DNA of 9,567 bases from Christensenella sp. UBA1260. Its GTDB lineage: Bacteria; Bacillota; Clostridia; Christensenellales; CAG-917. The translations under genes were made by a program, and so were the position numbers. Below, piece by piece: positions 1 to 4,149 of this stretch; the stretch's first letter is position 1; every line of letters starts with the position of its first letter. The notes beneath the pieces are model-generated. The model did no database searches. It saw only the letters and a program-made list of their open reading frames with translations, and was not told the origin of the DNA. The stretch lies in the NCBI GenBank assembly GCA_002308155.1, contig DBVQ01000080.1, positions 642 through 10,208 of the forward strand, in the 5' to 3' direction.

Positions 1-710
1 ACGCCGTCCTTCATGACGACGATCGTGTCGGACATCGTCAGCGCCTCTTCCTGATCGTGTGTGACGTAGATGAACGTGATGCCGAGGCGCTTGTGCATAT
101 CCATAAGCTCAAGTTGCATATCCTTGCGCATCTTGAGGTCGAGTGCGCCGAGCGGTTCGTCGAGGAGAAGGACTTCCGGCTCATTGACAAGTGCGCGCGC
201 GATGGCGACACGTTGTTGTTGTCCGCCGGAGAGTGAAGATACGTTTCTGTGGCCGTAGTCTTCAAGGTCAACGAGCTTCAAGAAGCGGTTGACTTTCTCC
301 TTGATTTCCGCCTTTGTGTATTTTCTGAAAAGTTGGATTGTCTCGCCCTTCTTGTTGACCTTCGTGCCGTTTGGAATGACTTTGAGTTTCAAACCAAAGG
401 CAATATTGTTGAACACGTTGAGGTGAGGGAACAGCGCGTATCTTTGGAATACGGTGTTGACTGGGCGAAGATGCGGCGGAACGTTTGTTATGTCCTTGCC
501 GTTGAAGATGATCTTGCCGCTTGTAGGCATTTCAAAACCGGCGATCATACGGAGAGTTGTCGTCTTGCCGCAACCGCTCGGGCCGAGAAGCGTGACAAAC
601 TCGCCGCGCTTGATTGTGAGACTCGCGTTTTTGACCGCGTCCTTTCCGTCGTACGTCTTGTAAACGTTGCGGAGTTCGATGATGTTGTCAACAGGTGTGA
701 TGTTTTTCAT
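1..710 (-). CDS. potA: PotA-like polyamine ABC transporter ATP-binding protein (3' part cut off by window edge)
   Basis: This is the ATPase subunit of a spermidine/putrescine-type ABC importer, which would drive uptake from the inner face of the membrane. The 236 visible residues contain the complete nucleotide-binding set: Walker A GPSGCGKT (43-50), Q-loop Gln89, signature LSGGQQQR (160-167), Walker B LLLDEP (181-186), D-loop ALD (189-191) and switch His218 in VTHDQEEA. The wording around these motifs is that of PotA rather than other importer ATPases. The C-terminal regulatory (TOBE) domain and stop codon lie beyond base 1. ATG at 710 is preceded by AAGGAAA with normal spacing. An insert of roughly 20 residues rich in Lys and Thr (about 110-133) lies between the Q-loop region and the signature. 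The gene follows an XRE-cupin regulator on the same strand, as is common for Firmicutes pot operons; permease and binding-protein genes are expected outside the window. Related importers for other substrates cannot be fully excluded. Confidence 0.92.
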   Translation of the reverse strand, partial: MKNITPVDNIIELRNVYKTYDGKDAVKNASLTIKRGEFVTLLGPSGCGKTTTLRMIAGFEMPTSGKIIFNGKDITNVPPHLRPVNTVFQRYALFPHLNVFNNIAFGLKLKVIPNGTKVNKKGETIQLFRKYTKAEIKEKVNRFLKLVDLEDYGHRNVSSLSGGQQQRVAIARALVNEPEVLLLDEPLGALDLKMRKDMQLELMDMHKRLGITFIYVTHDQEEALTMSDTIVVMKDG

Positions 711-746
711 GAGACAGTTTCCTTTTTTGATTTTCTATGAGTATGT

Positions 747-774
747 TATATATGTTTATCCTATTTTAAATCAA
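747..774 (-). promoter_or_regulatory. Candidate potA promoter
   Basis: On the minus strand TTGATT (774-769) and TATATA (752-747) are separated by 16 bases, about 37 bases before the potA start. The match is moderate and the stretch is AT-rich, so it may be chance. If it is false, potA would depend on read-through from the regulator's promoter. A GTTTAG half-site at 824-829 lies about 50 bases upstream of this candidate. Confidence 0.35.
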
Positions 775-823
775 GCACAAGATTGTTGAGAAATACTTGT
801 TTGAGTCACAAAGTTGCAGGACG

Positions 824-840
824 GTTTAGCAAACAAACTT
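824..840. promoter_or_regulatory. Isolated GTTTAG operator-like half-site upstream of potA
   Basis: GTTTAGCAAACAAAC repeats the left half and centre of the palindromes upstream of the regulator gene (1562-1578 and 1509-1525), but its right half is degenerate. Its place in the regulator-potA gap suggests a second, weaker binding site for the same regulator. This is inferred from sequence resemblance only. Confidence 0.4.
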
Positions 841-876
841 GTGCGCGAAGTAGTGAGAAAGTTGTGTTTATCGGCT

Positions 877-896
877 GAGCATTTGCTCTGCAAATG
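877..896. repeat. Inverted repeat after the regulator gene
   Basis: CATTTGC (880-886) and GCAAATG (890-896) form a perfect 7-bp stem with a 3-base loop. An alternative, overlapping stem is GAGC/GCTC (877-880 with 885-888). It lies about 20 bases beyond the regulator stop codon. No T-run follows on the minus strand, so it is not a standard intrinsic terminator. It could mark an mRNA 3' end or a partial read-through point before potA. The rest of the 207-base gap (711-917) holds only the half-site and promoter candidate listed separately. Confidence 0.4.
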
Positions 897-917
897 ATAT
901 GCAAATTGGCACAACTT

Positions 918-1451
918 TCAAAACGTAGGAGGAGCTGCGATCCAAAGCACGACGACTCTCTCGTTTGTGCGATTTTCAAGATGATGCGGTTTTTCGGAGG
1001 AATAGTAGAAAACTTCGCCCTTTTTCACGTTGTAGGCGGATTTGCCAAGGTGGAGCATAAGGCTGCCTTTGAGCACATAGCCAAACTCTTCGCCCTCGTG
1101 CGGCACGTCCTCTTCAAGAGAGGAGTGAGGCTCGATTGTCACAAGTATTGGCTCCATCTCGTTCTTCTGTGCGTTTGGCACGAGCCACTCAATCTTGTGC
1201 GTAGGCGCGAGTTTTTCAATAAACTCCGCTTCGGTAAACACGACTTGCTCCTCGTTTTCATCACGGAAAAACTCGGCAAATGTCGTGCCGAGTGCTTTCA
1301 AAATGTCTTCAAGCGTCGCGATGGACGGAGAAGTGAGTTCGTTTTCAAGCTGGGAGATGTAGCCCTTTGTGAGTTCGCATCTGTCCGCAAGCTCTTCTTG
1401 AGTGAGATTTTTTTGAAGTCTCAAACGTTTGATTTTGATGCCGAGTTCCAT
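918..1451 (-). CDS. XRE-family regulator with C-terminal cupin domain (probable polyamine-operon regulator)
   Basis: This is a 177-residue DNA-binding regulator. Residues about 3-60 form an XRE/HTH_3 helix-turn-helix domain (LTQEELADRCELTKGYISQL), and residues about 100-172 form a cupin_2 barrel with HEGEEFGYVLKGSL (118-131) and a second His pair (156-157). Regulators of this build, such as E. coli PuuR, sense small metabolites including polyamines; the ligand here is inferred from the downstream potA. The start at 1451 is chosen because GGAG sits five bases upstream. A start at 1469 (six residues longer) would lie upstream of that binding site and has no good one of its own. A consensus promoter and several 17-bp palindromes lie upstream, pointing to autoregulation. 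The cupin has one motif-1 His (118) and a Glu (122) where metal-binding cupins usually have more ligands, so metal binding is uncertain. Confidence 0.9.
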   Translation of the reverse strand: MELGIKIKRLRLQKNLTQEELADRCELTKGYISQLENELTSPSIATLEDILKALGTTFAEFFRDENEEQVVFTEAEFIEKLAPTHKIEWLVPNAQKNEMEPILVTIEPHSSLEEDVPHEGEEFGYVLKGSLMLHLGKSAYNVKKGEVFYYSSEKPHHLENRTNERVVVLWIAAPPTF

Positions 1452-1481
1452 AATCTCTCCAAAACACATATCGTGCTATAT

Positions 1482-1498
1482 GTTTAACTTGTCTAAAC
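1482..1498. promoter_or_regulatory. Operator palindrome proximal to the regulator start
   Basis: GTTTAA-CTTGT-CTAAAC is a 17-bp inverted repeat with one mismatched base pair between the arms and a 5-base spacer. It lies about 30 bases before the regulator ATG, inside the predicted 5' untranslated region. Same design as the perfect site at 1562-1578. Confidence 0.6.
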
Positions 1499-1508
1499 TT
1501 TTTGTGCA

Positions 1509-1525
1509 GTTTAGCAAAAATCAAC
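1509..1525. promoter_or_regulatory. Operator-like site, middle copy
   Basis: GTTTAGCAAAAATCAAC has a left half and spacer identical to the perfect palindrome at 1562-1578, and its right half matches CTAAAC at 4 of 6 bases. A further lone half-site, GTTTAA, lies at 1531-1536. The start-to-start spacing to the neighbouring sites (27 and 53 bases) is not a clean multiple of a helical turn. Confidence 0.5.
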
Positions 1526-1561
1526 GCTCAGTTTAACAGGTTTCGCAATTTTAATCCCAAA

Positions 1562-1578
1562 GTTTAGCAAAACTAAAC
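1562..1578. promoter_or_regulatory. Perfect 17-bp operator palindrome (GTTTAG-N5-CTAAAC)
   Basis: GTTTAG (1562-1567), CAAAA, CTAAAC (1573-1578) is a perfect inverted repeat. It lies 15 bases beyond the -10 box of the regulator's promoter, at roughly +10 to +26 of the predicted transcript. A bound repressor there would block promoter clearance. The XRE-cupin protein encoded just downstream is the obvious candidate binder; that is inference. Confidence 0.65.
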
Positions 1579-1593
1579 AAGATTTATATCTGC

Positions 1594-1622
1594 ATTATAT
1601 AGATTTAAAAAAATAATGTCAA
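1594..1622 (-). promoter_or_regulatory. Consensus sigma-A promoter of the XRE-cupin regulator
   Basis: On the minus strand, TTGACA (1622-1617), 17 bases and TATAAT (1599-1594) match the consensus at every position. Initiation would fall near 1587, giving a leader of about 136 bases that contains the operator-like sites at 1482-1578. An unusually strong promoter for a regulator gene fits one that is normally held down by repression. Confidence 0.8.
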
Positions 1623-1694
1623 ACATATTCCGTTATATTTTTAAAAAAATATCAAACTATTTTTCCTTACATTTTGTTAAGAAAGTAAGTTTTT

Positions 1695-1728
1695 TTGCAA
1701 AAGGCGGAAAAATGTGCTATAATATAAT
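1695..1728 (+). promoter_or_regulatory. Promoter of the lipoprotein gene
   Basis: TTGCAA (1695-1700), 17 bases and TATAAT (1718-1723), preceded by TGC (1715-1717) as an extended -10. A second TATAAT overlaps at 1723-1728. It is followed by AAGGAGG (1749-1755) and ATG at 1762. It diverges from the regulator promoter, with about 70 bases of AT-rich DNA between the two -35 boxes (1623-1694) in which I see nothing else clear. Confidence 0.7.
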
Positions 1729-1761
1729 GGCTCAAGAGGCAAACCCTCAAGGAGGTAGAAT

Positions 1762-2847
1762 ATGAAAAGAAAAATCTTGATAGCAAGTTTTGCCGCGGTT
1801 TTGGTGATATCTTTGTGCCTTGTCGCGTTTGTGGCTTGCAATCCGGACGACATAACGCATTTTAGGCTTGACCTAAATGACAAAAATGCGGACTATTCGC
1901 AGGAATATCGTGAGGCTCACAGCATTGAGTCGCGCAACATAGTCAAAGTTGTCAACAAGGACCTCTACAAAAACTTCTGCACAGGGCTCCCGACGGGCAA
2001 TGATATGATTGCGCCAAGCGGCAAAGCCTTTGCAGGCTGGTATTTTGACAAGAACAATTTTGAGGGCACTGAGTTCTCCGAATACAACTGGAACAGATTC
2101 CAACGCGATGCAGAGGACGGCGAAAAGAAATATGTTCTTTATGCCCGCTGGATTCCGGTTGGACAACATGTAATCTATTTTGACCTTAACAACAAAGACG
2201 CCGACTACACAGCGACCTATCGTGCATCTCACAACAACTTTGACCACCGTACGCCTGAGGTCATAGTGTCTTCAAGCGATGTAGAGAGCAAGCTCGCTCA
2301 AATGCCGCTTTTGCCAAATGTGCATTTTACTGTTCCAAACGATGTTAATTTTGATGACTGGTATTTGGAAGACGGCTCAAAGGCTACAATTGTAAATTTG
2401 CTTACAAAAATAAACGCTGGCGAGGTGCAAATCAAAGTTGTTGCGCATTGGCAAGAGAAGCCAAAGGCATATGTCAATTGCTCTTTCCCAGAAACAATCC
2501 CAGGCTCAGGTATATACTTTGGATTTGCACAGGGGCAACAAAGCAACTTCCATGTGCTGAGAGAAAACGTGAATGACCTATTGCAAGTGCTTCCGACCAA
2601 GGCGGGCATTGTGTGCTATATTTACAATGCGGAACTTGAAGAGTCGGTGAAGTATAGCGGCGAAGAGGCATTTGCCACATTTGAGTGGAAGATTGCAGTG
2701 TTTGATGAAGAATATAGTATTGTGGAAATGCTTGAAATCAACCAAGCCAACTGGCTTGCCACCGTTGAAAACCTTGGGGAATACAGCGGTGTGACGGTTA
2801 TCTTTGAATACACCTTGAACCCTGGCTATGAACCGATTATGTCATAA
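1762..2847 (+). CDS. Predicted lipoprotein with two InlB-B/Flg_new-like repeats; function unknown
   Basis: This is a 361-residue secreted protein, probably lipid-anchored to the outer face of the membrane. The signal peptide has Lys/Arg residues, a hydrophobic stretch (8-25) and a lipobox ending FVAC with Cys26. Two related modules follow (about 33-130 and 137-230). Each opens with a strand containing D-L-N-x-K-x-A-D-Y, has an aromatic core (AGWY at 91-94, DDWY at 198-201) and ends in a hydrophobic-A-x-W motif (YARW, VAHW). This F-x-x-W-Y ... A-x-W pattern is that of the InlB-B/Listeria-Bacteroides (Flg_new) repeats, small beta-grasp-like modules found in surface proteins of Firmicutes. Residues about 235-361 are a beta-rich domain with Cys240 and Cys285 that I do not recognise. 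AAGGAGG lies six bases before ATG. It has its own promoter and terminator and is probably monocistronic. Ligand and role are unknown; binding of a surface or host polymer is only a guess. Confidence 0.85.
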   Translation: MKRKILIASFAAVLVISLCLVAFVACNPDDITHFRLDLNDKNADYSQEYREAHSIESRNIVKVVNKDLYKNFCTGLPTGNDMIAPSGKAFAGWYFDKNNFEGTEFSEYNWNRFQRDAEDGEKKYVLYARWIPVGQHVIYFDLNNKDADYTATYRASHNNFDHRTPEVIVSSSDVESKLAQMPLLPNVHFTVPNDVNFDDWYLEDGSKATIVNLLTKINAGEVQIKVVAHWQEKPKAYVNCSFPETIPGSGIYFGFAQGQQSNFHVLRENVNDLLQVLPTKAGIVCYIYNAELEESVKYSGEEAFATFEWKIAVFDEEYSIVEMLEINQANWLATVENLGEYSGVTVIFEYTLNPGYEPIMS

Positions 2848-2876
2848 ATGTATGTCATAAATGTTTGTTATAAATA
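2838..2876. repeat. 13-bp tandem repeat, three units, spanning the lipoprotein stop codon
   Basis: TATGTCATAAATG occurs twice in perfect head-to-tail order (2838-2850, 2851-2863), followed by a third unit, TTTGTTATAAATA (2864-2876), matching at 10 of 13 bases. The lipoprotein's TAA (2845-2847) is in the first unit. A fourth copy, TTTGTCATAAATA, lies beyond the terminator at 2910-2922. Confidence 0.8.
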
Positions 2877-2878
2877 AC

Positions 2879-2912
2879 AAAACACCGAGCAGTTGCTCGG
2901 TGTTTTGTTTTT
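2879..2912. terminator. Two-way intrinsic terminator between the lipoprotein and TM2 genes
   Basis: AAAACACCGAGC (2879-2890) pairs perfectly with GCTCGGTGTTTT (2895-2906) around a 4-base loop. A T-rich run follows on the plus strand, and the A-rich left flank gives a T-rich run on the minus strand. It sits between convergent genes ending at 2847 and 2932 and can serve both. Confidence 0.9.
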
Positions 2913-2931
2913 GTCATAAATAACTGATTGA

Positions 2932-3159
2932 TTAGTCCCAGTTCGTCAAGAACTTGCCTTCCTTGTCCGTGAAGGATCCGCAGAGGATCATGATGAAGTC
3001 GACGAGTGCGCCGATTCCAAAAAGTCCGCCTGTGAAGAGATAGAGGATGCCTGTGCCAACTTTACCGACATAGAAACGATGAATACCGAGTCCGCCGAGG
3101 AAGAAGCAAAGGAGGGTTGCTACGAGTCTTGATTTTGGTGATGTTGCTTTGTCTGACAT
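2932..3159 (-). CDS. Small TM2-domain membrane protein
   Basis: This 75-residue protein is nearly all TM2 domain: a short charged N-terminus, a first membrane helix (about 11-28, LVATLLCFFLGGLG), the conserved turn GIHRFYVGK (25-33), and a second helix (about 37-60) ending in the GxxALVDFIMIL pattern. TM2 proteins are widespread in bacteria, usually with no defined role. The start at 3159 is chosen because AAGGAG lies eight bases before it. An upstream in-frame ATG at 3195 overlaps the end of the deaminase gene and has no good binding site. The gap to the deaminase stop is only 25 bases, so the two genes are probably cotranscribed, although a functional link is not obvious. Confidence 0.85.
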   Translation of the reverse strand: MSDKATSPKSRLVATLLCFFLGGLGIHRFYVGKVGTGILYLFTGGLFGIGALVDFIMILCGSFTDKEGKFLTNWD

Positions 3160-3184
3160 AGTTTTGTCTCCTTGTATATTATAT

Positions 3185-3649
3185 TTATTTTTCATCTTTT
3201 AGGTCATCATACTTTTCCACAAGGATGCCTGCCTCTTTAAAGAGTTGCATGGAGAACTCATCCGGATATGGATATTTGTAGATGACGCGTTTGATGCCGC
3301 TGTTTATGATGAGGCGAGTGCAGATTGTGCAAGGTTGATGCGTGCAGTAGAGCGTTGCACCTTCAAGAGTGATGCCCAGCTTTGCCGCTTGGCAGATTGC
3401 GTTTTGCTCCGCGTGCACGGCGTAGCATTTTTCTGCTTGCGTTCCGCTTGCGATGCCAAGGCGGTCTCTCATGCAATAGCCCTTGTCACGGCAGGGCATA
3501 ACGCCCGAAGGTGCTCCGTTGTAGCCCGTTGTCAAGATGCGTTTGTCACGCACGATGACTGCGCCTATGGCTCTGCCTTGTCTTGCACAGCTCGTCCAGG
3601 TTGAGACGAACTCCGCCATATTCATAAATCTTTCATCCCATTTGTTCAT
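3185..3649 (-). CDS. Deoxycytidylate (dCMP) deaminase family protein, ComEB-like
   Basis: This 154-residue cytosolic enzyme is expected to convert dCMP to dUMP, feeding thymidylate synthesis. The zinc-dependent catalytic signature is complete: His79-Ala-Glu81 (HAEQNAI), with Glu81 as the proton shuttle, and PCTIC with Cys107 and Cys110 as zinc ligands. The N-terminal part has the GAVIVRDKRILTTGYNGAPSG segment (29-49) typical of dCMP deaminases and ComEB rather than of tRNA or cytidine deaminases. Cys21, Cys53, Cys59 and Cys75 may supply the second structural zinc site known in some family members; that assignment is inference. Length is normal for the family. The start at 3649 has AGGTGA four bases upstream. 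It is the first gene of a probable two-gene unit with the TM2 protein. Confidence 0.9.
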   Translation of the reverse strand: MNKWDERFMNMAEFVSTWTSCARQGRAIGAVIVRDKRILTTGYNGAPSGVMPCRDKGYCMRDRLGIASGTQAEKCYAVHAEQNAICQAAKLGITLEGATLYCTHQPCTICTRLIINSGIKRVIYKYPYPDEFSMQLFKEAGILVEKYDDLKDEK

Positions 3650-3680
3650 AGTTTCACCTATTTTTTGGATTCATACGAAT

Positions 3681-3709
3681 ATATTATCATACAAAATGAC
3701 AATATTCAA
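3681..3709 (-). promoter_or_regulatory. Candidate promoter of the deaminase-TM2 unit
   Basis: On the minus strand, TTGAAT (3709-3704), 17 bases and TAATAT (3686-3681), the latter preceded by TGA as an extended -10, about 30 bases before the deaminase start. The -35 is weak. The stretch from 3710 to 3748 is AT-rich with no clear signal. Confidence 0.4.
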
Positions 3710-3748
3710 CATTACAAACAATATTTTGTGGCAAAAAAATCAAAATAT

Positions 3749-3791
3749 TTGACATAATATATTGACATTTTCGCTCGCTTTGGTATATATT
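3749..3791 (+). promoter_or_regulatory. groESL promoter with duplicated -35 box
   Basis: TTGACA (3762-3767) lies 16 bases before TATATA (3784-3789, with TGG before it as an extended -10), or 18 bases before TATATT (3786-3791). A second TTGACA lies 13 bases upstream (3749-3754), but no -10 is properly spaced from it. The CIRCE element begins at the end of the -10, so a bound HrcA would cover the start site. Confidence 0.75.
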
Positions 3792-3792
3792 A

Positions 3793-3819
3793 TTAGCAGT
3801 CAAGCACCGAGAGTGCTAA
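3793..3819. promoter_or_regulatory. CIRCE operator (HrcA site)
   Basis: TTAGCAGTC (3793-3801), nine bases and GAGTGCTAA (3811-3819). The CIRCE consensus is TTAGCACTC-N9-GAGTGCTAA. Only one base differs, the seventh of the left arm (G for C), so the arms pair at 8 of 9 positions. Known role: binding of the heat-shock repressor HrcA, whose activity depends on GroEL. No hrcA gene is in the window. Confidence 0.95.
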
Positions 3820-3853
3820 AATCCTATTGAAAATACAAATCGGAGGCATATAT

Positions 3854-4138
3854 ATGGCAATCAAACCATTGTTTGACAAAGTTGTCATCAAGGCAATCGA
3901 ACAAGACGAAAAGACCGCCAGTGGTATCGTTCTTCCGGGCGCGGCAAAGGAAAAACCGCAACTTGCTACTGTCGTAGCAGTAGGCCCAGGCGGTATGGTT
4001 GACGGCAAAGAAGTCAAGATGCAAGTCAAAGTCGGCGACACCGTGTTGTACAGCAAGTACGCAGGTGCTGAGTTCAAAATCGACGGCGAGGAAGTCGTCA
4101 TCGTAAGGCAAGCGGACATACTTGCCATAGTTGACTAA
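3854..4138 (+). CDS. groES: Co-chaperonin GroES (10 kDa chaperonin)
   Basis: This 94-residue protein forms the seven-membered lid of the GroEL folding chamber in the cytosol. The N-terminal MAIKPLFDKVVI core strand is typical. The mobile loop follows at about 17-33, with the GroEL-contacting Ile-Val-Leu at 25-27 (SGIVLPG). VGPGG lies in the roof region and GDTVLYSKYAG near the C-terminal barrel strands. Length is standard. ATG at 3854 is preceded by GGAGG at 3842-3846; an in-frame ATG at 3827 would add nine unsupported residues ahead of that binding site. It is the first gene of groES-groEL, behind a promoter and CIRCE element, so it should be induced by heat or misfolded protein through HrcA. 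Confidence 0.98.
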   Translation: MAIKPLFDKVVIKAIEQDEKTASGIVLPGAAKEKPQLATVVAVGPGGMVDGKEVKMQVKVGDTVLYSKYAGAEFKIDGEEVVIVRQADILAIVD

Positions 4139-4149
4139 GGAGGCTCATT

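Noticed and set aside
249..740. 163-residue plus-strand open frame opposite potA
   Set aside because: It lies entirely opposite an ATPase gene with every expected motif, and has no family resemblance. It is a by-product of codon bias.
1452..1469. Longer N-terminus for the XRE-cupin regulator
   Set aside because: GGAG lies between the two ATG codons and correctly spaced only for the inner one at 1451.
894..1487. 197-residue plus-strand open frame opposite the XRE-cupin regulator
   Set aside because: The minus-strand protein has clear HTH and cupin domains, a binding site and a promoter; the opposite frame has none of these.
1482..1578. A short CRISPR-like array in the repeated GTTTAG sites
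   Set aside because: The units are imperfect, palindromic, 17 bp long and too closely and irregularly spaced, without uniform spacers; they fit operators instead.
3160..3195. Longer N-terminus for the TM2 protein
   Set aside because: The extension overlaps the end of the deaminase gene, lacks a good binding site, and AAGGAG is correctly spaced for the start at 3159.
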